Assembly: GCA_963813355.1 (NCBI GenBank)
Contig: CAWEYS010000029.1
Coordinates: 62,001 to 126,000, forward strand
DNA: 64,000 bases
Direction: 5' to 3'
Source: DATAGF01 sp963813355
Lineage (GTDB): Bacteria; Actinomycetota; Thermoleophilia; Miltoncostaeales; Miltoncostaeaceae
Every line of letters starts with the position of its first letter. Within the stretch, counting starts at the first letter, position 1. The notes beneath the pieces are model-generated. The model did not search any database. It saw only the letters and a program-made list of their open reading frames with translations, and was not told the DNA's origin. Shown here piece after piece: positions 38,225 through 48,609 of the stretch. A program made the translations under genes and the position numbers.

Positions 38225-39226
38225 TCACGGCGCCTTGCGCAGCACAAGCCTCATGGCCACGCACTCTCGATCCTGCCGGGTCAGCGTCCGATACTGCCGA
38301 TCGACTGTCATCCGCCCGATGTCCTCGGTCAGCGCGTCCTCCTCGACGACCTCGAAGCCGGCCTCGGCGACGAGGCTCAGCCATTCCGGCCGCTGGATCC
38401 GATTGATGTGCTGGACTTCGTTCTCGAAGTAGCGGCGCCACCGCTCGTCCGAGTATCGGAGATAGTGCTTGCGGGATACGCCGCCGATGAAGTATGCGAA
38501 GTGGTCGGCGAGGTCGATGTAGTGGATCGCGTGCCCCCCCGGCCTAAGCGTCCGGTAGGTTTCGGCGAGGGTCCGGGGGAGGTACGCGCGCCCGATGTGC
38601 TCGAGGACGTCGGTGCTCACCACGAGCGAGAAGGTGTCTTCCGGGAACCCTCCGAGGTCTCCCTTGGGATCGAGGACATACGTGGCTCCCAGGAGCTCAT
38701 AGGCATCGTCGAACGACCGCGCCTCCTCCATGGCCCGGAGGATGCGACGGGCGCGGTCCCGCCGTGCGGGGCACACCTCGCTCGCTCGGTCGAGGGCTGG
38801 CGCGAAATCGGTGTAGTACCGCCGGTATGCGCTCCAGAGCCGATTGTCCACGACGTCGAAGAGCGTCACATCGACGTCGTGGAACAGGCCCAGGATCGTG
38901 CCCTCCCAGTGAACCCAGCCGGTGCCCAGCTCTAGGACTCGGTTGCCCTCGTCAAGCGCCTGATACCGCTCGCAGAGGGCGAGCAGGCTCGCCGCACGGT
39001 CGATATAGCGCGGGGGCAGACCGGCACGGACCCGCTTCCTCCCCTCGTAGAAGTTCCCAAGCACGCGGTACCAACGGCGCGTCTCAGGCGATAACGAGAA
39101 GAGTCGTGCAGCGCCCGCCACGGCCGCGTACTTTCCGAGCTTCATTCCCTCGCGTATCTGCAACGGCGTTCCTTTCCGACGGCTTAGGGGCGTGCTCAGG
39201 CCGAAGAGCGTGACTTGCCGGCTCAC
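38225..39226 (-). CDS. Class I SAM-dependent methyltransferase
   Basis: An intact 333-aa protein. The SAM-binding motif I is VLELGTGWVHWEGTILGL, the acidic motif is VTLFDVVDN, and the post-motif DTFSLVVSTDVLEHI is typical. YRTLRPGGHAIHYIDLADH follows. Codon use and base composition look less GC-rich than the neighbours, and no frameshift is present. It sits beside IS remnants, so recent transfer is plausible. The substrate may be a surface sugar, but this is not shown. The start GTG 39226 overlaps a short upstream ORF (GTGA) that is probably spurious. Confidence 0.85.
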   Translation of the reverse strand: MSRQVTLFGLSTPLSRRKGTPLQIREGMKLGKYAAVAGAARLFSLSPETRRWYRVLGNFYEGRKRVRAGLPPRYIDRAASLLALCERYQALDEGNRVLELGTGWVHWEGTILGLFHDVDVTLFDVVDNRLWSAYRRYYTDFAPALDRASEVCPARRDRARRILRAMEEARSFDDAYELLGATYVLDPKGDLGGFPEDTFSLVVSTDVLEHIGRAYLPRTLAETYRTLRPGGHAIHYIDLADHFAYFIGGVSRKHYLRYSDERWRRYFENEVQHINRIQRPEWLSLVAEAGFEVVEEDALTEDIGRMTVDRQYRTLTRQDRECVAMRLVLRKAP

Positions 39227-39394
39227 TGGGCCGACGACGGCTGCGTGATCGCCAGCCGAGCGGCCGTGAGCACCTCGCCGCCCTCAGGGCTCGGGACGAT
39301 GAGCTCCACGCCCGCGTAGGTCAGGGCCTCGGGCCGATGGTGCTTCCTCGTCGTGACGATGACGGCATCCTCCTGTGGGGCGACCCGCAGAGTG

Positions 39395-39690
39395 GGCCGT
39401 GTCCCACCGGGTGGTGTAAATCCGGGCGCGTGATCCTCAGCGCGTGAGGTCATCATCGTCGTCGGCTACGAGGCGAGCAAGGCCGGGGTGTCAGAGGCCA
39501 TGCCGGAGGGCTTGCCGCCGGCGAGGATGGCGGCCATCGAGCCTTCTGAGAGGTAGCGCCGCTCGGCGATCGCCCACTCGTCGTGGGCCTCGATCAGCAC
39601 CGCTCCGACCAGGCGGAGAATGGCGGCCTCGTCGGGGAAGATCCCCACCACGTCGGCGCGCCGCTTGACCTCCTTGACCTCGCCGCCGAA
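39395..39690 (-). mobile_element. IS256-family element remnant, transposase C-terminus and right end
   Basis: The transposase fragment (39690 to TAG at 39466) reads KEVKRRADVVGIFPDEAAIL, then RLVGAVLIEAHDEWAIAERR and YLSEGSMAAIL, the typical C-terminus of IS256 transposases. Beyond the stop, GGATTTACACCACC (about 39410-39423, minus strand) resembles an IS256-type terminal repeat. The N-terminal and catalytic parts are missing. The left side runs directly into a VOC gene fragment. Confidence 0.82.
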
Positions 39691-39819
39691 GTCGAGCGGC
39701 TGCGAGCCGCGGGGCTGAGCTTCCGCAACGACATCGTCAGCGGCCCGGGCGGCCAACAGATCCTGCTCGACGATCCCGCCGGCAACCCGATCGAGCTCTT
39801 CCAACCCGCCGGCGCCTAG
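39677..39819 (+). pseudogene. 3' fragment of a VOC/glyoxalase-family protein
   Basis: The frame reads DLAAEVERLRAAGLSFRNDI, then SGPGGQQILLDDPAGNPIEL and FQPAGA. This is a typical C-terminal betaalphabetabetabeta module of vicinal oxygen chelate proteins, with the metal-ligand Glu in NPIELF. The first half is absent and replaced by IS256 remnant sequence on the other strand. Not functional. Confidence 0.78.
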
Positions 39820-39835
39820 GCCTGGCCGCCGTCGC

Positions 39836-40786
39836 TCAGTCCCGGGCCCAGGCCGCGACCCAGTCGATGTCGATGGCCGCCTCGGCGCCGTCCTCGGGCA
39901 CCTCGCCCGTGAGCGTCGTCTCCGACTGGAGGATCCAGTTCATGGGCGTGTCGGGCACGCTCTCGGTCGAGGTCCCGACGAGCTCGCCGTCGAGGAGGAA
40001 GCGCACCTCGCCGGGCGTCCACTCGATCACGCTCGTGTGCCACCCGCTCCCGGCCACCGGGACGCCGGTGGCGAAGTTGTCCTGGCCGCCGTCCTCCTTG
40101 TGCATGAAGGCGTGGATCCCGGCGTCGAGGTCGGCCTCGGGGAAGTCGATCTCCCCCCACTCATCGACCGTCCGCCAGAGCAGCCAGGCGATCTTGAAGC
40201 CGGGGACCGCCTCGTCCACCTTGAAGCGCACCGCGTAGCGGCCGTACAGGAGCGCGTCCATCCTGGGGTGGGGGGCGGCGGACCGCGTCGTGCCGTCCTC
40301 CCGGCTCAGCCGGATCCGCAGCATGCCGTCCGACATCGACAGGTCCGACGGCTGGTAGTAGCCGCCGTCGCCTTGCAGCTTCTCCCGGGTGTCCTGGTAG
40401 CTGCTGGGGTAGGCCCACCAGCTCGAGTGGTACGGCTCGGGCAGGTCCGGGCACGTGTCGTCCTCGAAGGAGCCGCACTCGCCCCAGCTGTCGACGTCCT
40501 CGGTGAAGTCGTCGATGAAGACCTGGCGCCAGCCGGGCAGGTCGCCGAGGGGCGCCTTGGCGCCCGACGGCGTGCGGGCGGCGACGGTCTCGGCCGCGCC
40601 GGGCGCCGGAGCGGTCGGGGTGGGGGCGGCCGAGGTGGCCGGCGGGGCGTCACCGCTCGACGGCGAGTCGTCCCGGGTCGCGAGGAGCACGATCGACACG
40701 GTCGCGACCACGGCCACGGCGCCCAGCGCGAGCAGTGACCTCTTCAGCGACGGGATCGATGCCTCCCAAGGGACGATGGGCGGCAC
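39836..40786 (-). CDS. GH16 family glycoside hydrolase, copy 1 (membrane-anchored)
   Basis: An intact 316-aa protein. The N-terminal TM (LKRSLLALGAVAVVATVSIV) is followed by a Pro/Ala/Thr linker and a GH16 jelly-roll. The catalytic motif WGEIDFPEADLD matches ExDxxE, with both active-site glutamates. Substrate-cleft residues WWAYPSSYQDTRE and WHTSVIEWTPGEVRFLLDG are conserved across the three copies. GH16 enzymes cleave or transfer beta-1,3/1,4-glucans and galactans; the substrate here is unknown. It lies downstream of two related genes. Confidence 0.88.
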   Translation of the reverse strand: MPPIVPWEASIPSLKRSLLALGAVAVVATVSIVLLATRDDSPSSGDAPPATSAAPTPTAPAPGAAETVAARTPSGAKAPLGDLPGWRQVFIDDFTEDVDSWGECGSFEDDTCPDLPEPYHSSWWAYPSSYQDTREKLQGDGGYYQPSDLSMSDGMLRIRLSREDGTTRSAAPHPRMDALLYGRYAVRFKVDEAVPGFKIAWLLWRTVDEWGEIDFPEADLDAGIHAFMHKEDGGQDNFATGVPVAGSGWHTSVIEWTPGEVRFLLDGELVGTSTESVPDTPMNWILQSETTLTGEVPEDGAEAAIDIDWVAAWARD

Positions 40787-40841
40787 CGGCGCCGCGCGGA
40801 GTCACCACAAGGTGCGCCGACGGCGGCTGCTTGTCAACGAC

Positions 40842-40870
40842 GTCCGGCCCCCCCGGTCGGGGGGCCGGAC
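40842..40870. terminator. Perfect 12-bp hairpin between GH16 copies 1 and 2
   Basis: GTCCGGCCCCCC pairs perfectly with GGGGGGCCGGAC around the loop CGGTC. It lies 8 bp after the copy 2 stop (40878) on the minus strand. A U-run is lacking, as is common in actinobacteria. The same 29 bases recur at 41870-41898. Likely a terminator or mRNA 3' stabiliser. Confidence 0.7.
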
Positions 40871-40877
40871 ACGTCGC

Positions 40878-41814
40878 TCAGGCTGGCGCCCAGGCCGCGA
40901 CCCAGTCGACGTAGATGTTCGCGCTGTGCCGTTCGGCGGGGGGCCGTCGAGCGAGGTCTCCGACTGGAGCATCCAGTTCATGGGCGATGCCGGTCACCTC
41001 GGAGGTGGTGGTCCCGAACTGCTGGTCGTCGAGGAGGAAGCGTGATCCGGCCCGGCGTCCACTCGACGACCGCCGTGTGCCAGCGCGCCCGCCATCGGCG
41101 TGCTGGCGCAGCGCGCGAAGACGTCTGCCGCCGCTCTGGCCGTGGGTGAAGGCGCAGATGCCGCCGTCCAGCTCGCCCTCGGGGAAGTCGATCTCGCCCC
41201 AGCTGACCGACGGACGCCAGAAGAGCCAGGCGACCTTGAAGCCGGGGGCCGACTCCATCCTGAACCGCACGGCGAAGCGGCCGTAGGCCCGGGGGCCGAT
41301 CTTCGGGGAGGGCGCCGCGCCCTCCGTCTCGCCGTTCACGCGGCGCATCGGCCACTGGAGCATGCCGTTGGAGATCGACAGGTTGCGCGGCTGGTAGTGG
41401 CCGCCGTCGCCGTTGTTCTTCTCGCGGGTGTCCTGGTAGCTCGAGGGGTAGGCCCACCACTTCGAGCGCAGCGGCTCGGGCAGGCTCGGGCAGTTGCGCC
41501 CCTGGTCCCACGTGCTGCAGTCGCCCCAGCTCGCGACGTTCTGGGTGAAGTCCTCGATGAAGATCTGGCGCCAGCCCGGGAGGTCGCCCGAGGGCGCGGG
41601 GACCCCCGAGGCCGAGCGGCCCTCGGCCGGCGGCGGCGGGCGGCCGGGCGGCGGCGGCCGAGGCGGCCGGCGGGGCGTCACCGCTCGACGGCGAGTCGTC
41701 CCGGGCCGCGAGGAGCACGATCGACACGGTCGCGACCACGGCCACGGCGCCCAGCGCGAGCAGTGACCTCTTCAGCGACGGGATCGATGCCTCCCAAGGG
41801 ACGATGGGCGGCAC
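40878..41814 (-). CDS. GH16 family glycoside hydrolase, copy 2 (chimeric and frameshifted)
   Basis: About 310 aa. The N-terminal anchor (LKRSLLALGAVAVVATVSIV) is nearly identical to copy 1. The GH16 body (LPGWRQIFIEDFTQNVASWG, WGEIDFPEGELDGGICAF) is nearly identical to copy 3. The frame breaks in the Gly/Ala linker near 41640 and again between about 41110 and 40950. Against copy 3, several differences are single-base indels (near 40936, 41044 and 41087). The active-site glutamates are present. See the finding on the 1028-bp tandem duplication. Confidence 0.75.
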
Positions 41815-41869
41815 CGGCGCCGCGCGGAGTCACCACAAGGTGCGCCGACGGCGGCTGCTTGTCAACGAC

Positions 41870-41898
41870 GTCCGGCCCCCCCGGTCGGGGGGCCGGAC
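41870..41898. terminator. Perfect 12-bp hairpin between GH16 copies 2 and 3
   Basis: Identical to the hairpin at 40842-40870, and 8 bp after the copy 3 stop at 41906 on the minus strand. It was copied by the 1028-bp duplication. Confidence 0.7.
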
Positions 41899-41905
41899 AC
41901 GTCGC

Positions 41906-43424
41906 TCAGGCTGGCGCCCAGGCCGCGACCCAGTCGACGTAGATGTTCGCGCTGGTGCCGTTCGGCGGGGGGCCGTCGAGCGAGGTCTCCGACTGGAGCA
42001 ACCAGTTCCTGGGGATGCCGGTCACCTCGGAGGTGGTGGTCCCGAACTGCTGGTCGTCGAGGAGGAAGGTGATCCGGCCCGGCGTCCACTCGACGACCGC
42101 CGTGTGCCAGGCGCCCGCCATGGGCGTGTTGCAGCGCGCGAAGGCGTTGGCCCCGCTCTGGCTGTGGGTGAAGGCGCAGATGCTGCCGTCCAGCTCGCCC
42201 TCGGGGAAGTCGATCTCGCCCCAGTGACCCGGACGCCATAACATCCAGGCGACCTTGAAGCCGGGGGCCGACTCCATCCTGAACCGCACGGCGAAGCGGC
42301 CGTAGGCCCGGGGGCCGACCTTCGGGGAGGGCGCCGCACCCTGCGTCTCGCCGTTCACGCGACGCATCGGCCACTGGAGCATGCCGTTGGAGATCGACAG
42401 GTTGCGCGGCTGGTAGTGGCCGCCGTCGCCGTTGTTCTGCTCGCGGGTGTCCGGGTAGCTCGAGGGGTAGGCCCACCACTTCGAGCGGTAGGGCTCGGGC
42501 AGGCTCGGAGCAGTTGCGCCCCTGGTCGTACGAGCTGCAGTTGCCCCAGCTCGCGACGTTCTGGGTGAAGTCGTCGAGGAAGATCTGGCGCCAGCCGGGG
42601 AGGTCGCCCGAGGGCGCGGGGACCCCCGAGGCCGAGGGCCCTGGCGGCGCGGCGGGGGCCGGGGGCGGCGCCGCGGCCGGGGCGGGCCTGGCGGGCGTGG
42701 GGCGCATGCCGCGCGCGGATCTCCGCCGCGCTCAGCGCGCGGTTGTAGACCCGGACCTCGTCGAGGACGCCCTTGAACCACCCGCCGCCGGGCACCCGGC
42801 CGCCGATCCGCAGCGGGCCGTTCGCGTCCCGGATGCTGCCGGCGACCGCGGCCGAGCCGACCTCCTCGGCGTTCCGGTAGAGGCGCAGGCGCGAGCCGTC
42901 GTAGGTGAGGGCGACGTGCGTCCACTTCCCGAGCGGGCAGGTCGTCGGGCACGGCCACCCGCTTCGTCCCGCGCGCCACGAGGGCCTCGCCCCCGGGCCC
43001 GCCCTTGCCGGTCGTCGCGTGGACGGCGTAGGCCGCGCCCGCCGCGGCCGAGCCGCGCGACGATCGTGCGCGTGCCGTTGGCGGCCTGCGGCTTGACCCA
43101 GGCCGAGAGCGTCATGGCCTCATCGAGGTCGAGCACCGGCCGGCCGGCGACCGTCAGCGACGAGCTCTTCCCGTTGAAGGCGAGGCCGCGGCCGAACCTG
43201 CCCTCCGCGCGGCGCACGTTGTGCCCCACGGCCATGCCGCGGTGGCCCGACCGGTCGGCGAACCGCATGCCGGTGGCGGCCGGGTCGCTGAAGCTGTAGG
43301 CGGCCACCAGCGACTTGGTCGCGGCGGAGCGCGACGCGCCGCTCTCCTGGTGGGCCATGACGAGGGCGGACGTGGCGCAGAGGCCGACGGCGATCAGCCC
43401 GAGGACCGGGACGGCCGTCTTCAA
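41906..43424 (-). CDS. LamG-GH16 secreted protein, multiply frameshifted
   Basis: The protein starts MKTAVPVLGLIAVGLCATSA, a signal peptide. A LamG/concanavalin-like domain follows (SLVAAYSFSDPAATGMRFAD, AFNGKSSSLTVAG, MTLSAWVKPQAANGTRTIVA, later GVLDEVRVYNRALSAAEIRA). A Pro/Ala-rich linker then leads to a GH16 domain with WGEIDFPEGELDGSICAF and WHTAVVEWTPGRITFLLDD. At least four frame breaks (about 43055, 42945, 42720-42700 and 42505) interrupt the first two thirds, while the catalytic part is clean. About 505 aa expected. The LamG module may bind carbohydrate. Confidence 0.78.
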
Positions 43425-43557
43425 TGGAGGGATGGTCGCTCTCCTGGAGTCGTCCGGCGCTGGGCACGGCGCCGCTGGTCTCCGTCAGGTTGTGGCCGCG
43501 CCCCGGGGGGAACCGGGAAGCGACTGCGGCAGACTGCCCGGGCGAACCTGCGATGTC

Positions 43558-43595
43558 AACGACGGACGTCCCCGCTTGGGGGGAGGTTGGTCGTT
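43558..43595 (-). terminator. Candidate terminator hairpin after atpC
   Basis: Arms 43558-43573 and 43580-43595 pair at 13 of 16 positions around a 6-base loop. It lies 31 bp past the atpC stop on the minus strand, at the end of the ATP synthase operon. No T-run follows, so the call is tentative. Confidence 0.45.
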
Positions 43596-43625
43596 AGAAA
43601 AACGTGAGTTCCGCTCGCGGGCGGC

Positions 43626-44054
43626 TCAGCGGTCGGCGACCCTCAGGCGGTTCTCGGCCCGCCTGACCGCCGCCTCCGCGGCGACCCGGGCGACCTCGTC
43701 GTCGCCGGCGTCGGCCAGGGCCGCCTGGGCCTTCTCCAGGGCGGCCTGGGCCCGCTCGCGGTCGATCTCGTCGGCGAGCTCGGCCTGCTCGGCGAGGATC
43801 TGGACCCGGTCCTCCTCCACCGACAGGTAGCCCTCGGTGGTGGCGTAGACGAGCTCGGTGTCGTCGAGCAGCTTGATGCGGGTCTCGCCGGTCTGCAGGA
43901 ACGCGATGAACGGCGTGTGGCGGGGGAGGATGCCGACCTCGCCCTCGACGCTCGGGGCGATGACCATGTAGGCGAGGTCGTCGAAGACCGGCCCCTCCGG
44001 GGTGAGGAGCCGCACGCCGATGCGCTTGCGCTCCTGGCCGACGCCGGTGCTCAC
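43626..44054 (-). CDS. atpC: ATP synthase epsilon subunit
   Basis: The 142-aa central-stalk subunit has the beta-sandwich N-terminus (VRLLTPEGPVFDDLAYMVIA, GEVGILPRHTPFIAFLQTG) and a C-terminal helical hairpin (ELADEIDRERAQAALEKAQ). It is the last gene of the operon and overlaps atpD by four bases (ATGA-type). Confidence 0.95.
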   Translation of the reverse strand: MSTGVGQERKRIGVRLLTPEGPVFDDLAYMVIAPSVEGEVGILPRHTPFIAFLQTGETRIKLLDDTELVYATTEGYLSVEEDRVQILAEQAELADEIDRERAQAALEKAQAALADAGDDEVARVAAEAAVRRAENRLRVADR

Positions 44055-45466
44055 CGGTTCTGCAGCTCCGCGGCCTTCTCCACGGCCTCGTCGATGCCGC
44101 CGACCATGTAGAAGGCGTCCTCGGGCAGGTCGTCGTGGCGGCCCTCGACGATCTCCTTGAAGCCCCGCACCGTCTCGGAGAGCGGCACGTACTTGCCGGG
44201 GCGTCCGGTGAAGGCCTCGGCGACGTTGAACGGCTGCGAGAGGAAGCGCTCGATGCGGCGGGCGCGGGCGACGGCGAGCTTCTGCTCGTCGGTGAGCTCG
44301 TCCACGCCGAGGATCGCGATGATGTCCTGGAGGTCGCGATAGGTCTGCAGGGTCTCCTGCACCCGGGTCGCGACCTCGTAGTGCTCGGCGCCCACGCCCT
44401 CCTTGGAGAGGATCCGGCTGGTCGAGCCGAGCGGGTCCACCGCCGGGTAGATCCCCTTCTCCGAGATCGCCCGGTCGAGCACGGTGGTGGCGTCGAGGTG
44501 GGCGAAGCTCGCGGCCGGCGCCGGGTCGGTGAGGTCGTCCGCGGGGACGTAGATCGCCTGCACCGAGGTGACCGAGCCGTTGCGCGTCGAGGTGATGCGC
44601 TCCTGAAGATCGCCCATCTCCGACTGCAGGGTCGGCTGATAGCCCACCGCCGAGGGCATGCGGCCCAGGAGCGCCGACACCTCGGAGCCCGCCTGCACGA
44701 AGCGGAAGATGTTGTCGATGAAGAGGAGCACGTCCTGGCCGGCCTCGTCCCGGAAGTACTCGGCCATCGTGAGGCCGCTCAGGCCGACCCGCAGGCGCGC
44801 TCCCGGGGGCTCGTTCATCTGCCCGTAGACGAGCGCCGTCTTCTCGATGACGCCGCTCTCCTTCATCTCGAGCCAGAGGTCGTTGCCCTCGCGCGTGCGC
44901 TCGCCCACGCCCGCGAACACCGACAGGCCGCCGTGCTCCTGGGCGATGTTGTTGATGAGCTCCTGGATCAGGACCGTCTTGCCCACGCCGGCGCCGCCGA
45001 AGAGGCCCACCTTGCCGCCCTTCACGTAGGGCGCCAGCAGGTCGACGACCTTGATGCCGGTCTCGAAGATCTCCTCGGTGGGGTCGAGCTGGTCGAACGC
45101 CGGGGCGTGGCGGTGGATCGGCCAGCGCTCGGTCGCCCCGATCTCGCCGCCCTCGTCGATCGTCTCGCCGAGCACGTTGAAGATGCGGCCGAGGGTCACC
45201 TCGCCGACGGGCACGGTGATCGGCCCGCCGGTGTCGGTGACCGTCGTCCCGCGGGCCAGGCCGTCGGTGGTGTCGAAGGCGACCGCGCGCACCCGGTCGT
45301 CGCCCAGGTGCTGCTGGACCTCGGCGATCAGCGGCGGGGCGTCGGCGCCGCGATCGATCTCGACGGCGTTGTAGATGCCCGGCAGCTCGCCGTCGGGGAA
45401 GCGGGCGTCGACAACCACCCCCCGGATCTCCAGGATCGTGCCGGTGCTGCGGGCGTCGTCAGCCAT
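44051..45466 (-). CDS. atpD: ATP synthase beta subunit
   Basis: Catalytic F1 subunit, 471 aa, intact. Walker A is GGAGVGKTVLIQEL, the catalytic Glu/Arg segment is FAGVGERTREGNDL, the Walker B region is DVLLFIDNIFRF, and the DELSEED-like region reads ILGVDELTDEQKLAVARAR. A 24-bp gap separates it from atpG. Confidence 0.98.
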   Translation of the reverse strand: MADDARSTGTILEIRGVVVDARFPDGELPGIYNAVEIDRGADAPPLIAEVQQHLGDDRVRAVAFDTTDGLARGTTVTDTGGPITVPVGEVTLGRIFNVLGETIDEGGEIGATERWPIHRHAPAFDQLDPTEEIFETGIKVVDLLAPYVKGGKVGLFGGAGVGKTVLIQELINNIAQEHGGLSVFAGVGERTREGNDLWLEMKESGVIEKTALVYGQMNEPPGARLRVGLSGLTMAEYFRDEAGQDVLLFIDNIFRFVQAGSEVSALLGRMPSAVGYQPTLQSEMGDLQERITSTRNGSVTSVQAIYVPADDLTDPAPAASFAHLDATTVLDRAISEKGIYPAVDPLGSTSRILSKEGVGAEHYEVATRVQETLQTYRDLQDIIAILGVDELTDEQKLAVARARRIERFLSQPFNVAEAFTGRPGKYVPLSETVRGFKEIVEGRHDDLPEDAFYMVGGIDEAVEKAAELQNR

Positions 45467-45490
45467 GTCGGTCGGTTCTCTCCTTGGGGC

Positions 45491-46393
45491 TCATTCGAGG
45501 GCGTCGGCGCCGGCCACGACCTCCAGGATCTCCTGGGTGATCGCGGCCTGGCGGGCGCGGTTCATCGCGAGCGTGAGGTCGTCGATCAGCTCGCCGGCGT
45601 TGTCGGTGGCGTTGCGCATGGCCGTGCGCCGGGCCGCCAGCTCGGCGGCGGCGCTCTCCAGCAGCGCGCGGTAGATGGCGGTGTCGAGGTAGTTCGGCAG
45701 CAGGGCCTTGAGGAAGTCCTCCGGCTCGGGCTCGAAGAGCGCGAGGCCCTTGCCGAGGTGTTGCTCCTCCCCGTCCTCCTCCTCCTCGATCACGACCGCG
45801 CGCTCGATCGGCAGCAGCTGCTCCGTGGTGACCCTCTGCTCGAGGACGGACTTGAAGGCGTTGTAGACGATGACCACCCGGTTGACCCGCTCGGCCTCGG
45901 CGCCGAACCGCTGGACGAGGTGCTCCGTGACGTGCTCGGCGTCGGCGAAGGTGGGCTCGACCGAGAAGCCCTGGTACGAGCGGTCGATCGGGAGCTGGCG
46001 GAAGCGGATCGTGCCGGTGCCCTTCTTGCCGACGGTCACGTACTGGACCTCGGCGAAGCCCTCGCCGGCCAGATCCTGGGCGACGGCGTAGGCCGTGCGG
46101 ACGATGTTGACGTTGAACGCGCCGGCCAGGCCGCGGTCGCCGGTGATGGCGACGACGATCGCGGTGCCCTCCGCGGGGCGCTCCTCCAGCAGGCTCACCC
46201 CCTTCATGCCGCCGCTCTGGCGGGCGGCCTGCGCCATCAGGCGGCGCATGGCCGTCGCGTACGGGCGCAGCGACTCGATCTTCTCCTGGGCGCGCCGCAG
46301 CTTGGCCGACGCCACGAGCTCCATGGCGCGCGTGATCTTGCGCGTGTTGCGGACCGAGTCGATCCGCCGCTTGATGTCCCTCTGAGTCGCCAA
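45491..46393 (-). CDS. atpG: ATP synthase gamma subunit
   Basis: The 300-aa rotor shaft starts at TTG 46393 (MATQRDIKRRIDSVRNTRKI), the conserved N-terminal coiled coil. The conserved C-terminal segment is AMRNATDNAGELIDDLTLAM. The TTG directly follows a TAG that is the natural atpA stop. An acidic insert (EEEEDGEEQH, about residues 200-210) is slightly unusual. Confidence 0.96.
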   Translation of the reverse strand: MATQRDIKRRIDSVRNTRKITRAMELVASAKLRRAQEKIESLRPYATAMRRLMAQAARQSGGMKGVSLLEERPAEGTAIVVAITGDRGLAGAFNVNIVRTAYAVAQDLAGEGFAEVQYVTVGKKGTGTIRFRQLPIDRSYQGFSVEPTFADAEHVTEHLVQRFGAEAERVNRVVIVYNAFKSVLEQRVTTEQLLPIERAVVIEEEEDGEEQHLGKGLALFEPEPEDFLKALLPNYLDTAIYRALLESAAAELAARRTAMRNATDNAGELIDDLTLAMNRARQAAITQEILEVVAGADALE

Positions 46394-48011
<1,618 letters not shown>

Positions 48012-48054
48012 CTCTGGGGCGCGTCCTCTCTGCTCAGGTCGTGTGCGTGTGGCG

Positions 48055-48609
48055 TCATGCGGGGGCGACGGCCGCGTCCACGGGCGCGCGGGTCAGATCG
48101 CGGCGCAGCTCCTCGATGCGGTGCCGCACCGATCCGTCGATGACGACCTCGCCGACGTGCAGGACAAGCCCGCCCAGGACGTCGGGGTCGACCGACTCGG
48201 TGAGCTCCACCGTGGCGTTGGTCTTGGACTGGATGCTCTCGACGATCCGGTCGCGGAGGTCGTCGGGCAGCGGCACCGCCGTGACGGCCTCGACGTCGAG
48301 CCGGGCCTGCGCGCGCGCGACGCGCTCCCGGAACGCCTGCGCGATCTCGAGGAACTCGGCGATGCGGCCCCGCTCCACGAGCACCTGCAGGAAGTTCCCG
48401 ACCAGCGGGTGGGCGTCGGCCGCGACGGCCGCGATCACCGAGGTCTTCGCGCGGGAGTCGATCTCGGGGTTGTCGAGCGCCATCCGCAGCTCCGGCGACC
48501 CCTCCACCGCCTCGGCGAAGGCGTCGACGTCCGCGGCCACCTGCGACACGGCGTCGGCGTCGACGGCCGCCTCGTAGAGCGCGTCGGCGTATGTGGTCGC
48601 GACGCTCAC
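48055..48609 (-). CDS. atpH: ATP synthase delta subunit
   Basis: The 184-aa peripheral-stalk subunit joins F1 to the b subunits. It starts MSVATTYADALYEAAVDADA and ends with the conserved DPDVLGGLVLHVGEVVIDGS region. GTG start 48609 overlaps the atpF stop (GTGA). Confidence 0.95.
   Translation of the reverse strand: MSVATTYADALYEAAVDADAVSQVAADVDAFAEAVEGSPELRMALDNPEIDSRAKTSVIAAVAADAHPLVGNFLQVLVERGRIAEFLEIAQAFRERVARAQARLDVEAVTAVPLPDDLRDRIVESIQSKTNATVELTESVDPDVLGGLVLHVGEVVIDGSVRHRIEELRRDLTRAPVDAAVAPA

Larger units (their letters stand above)
40625..42680. repeat. Tandem duplication, 1028-bp period (two adjacent blocks)
   Basis: Block A (about 40625-41652) and block B (about 41653-42680) match along their length, including coding and non-coding parts. 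Each contains a GH16 5' end, the shared intergenic region with the 29-bp hairpin, and the GH16 body of the next gene. Two separate anchor points give the same offset of 1028 (40625/41653 and 40833/41861). Both breakpoints lie in low-complexity GC-rich linkers. Confidence 0.8.

Noticed and set aside
39223..39456. 77-aa minus-strand ORF overlapping the methyltransferase start
   Set aside because: It spans the IS256 terminal region and matches nothing I know. The four-base overlap with the methyltransferase GTG is likely chance.
45459..46393. 850-aa atpA reading that continues through atpG
   Set aside because: It covers an intact atpG in another frame. Best explained by one extra base in the atpA tail.
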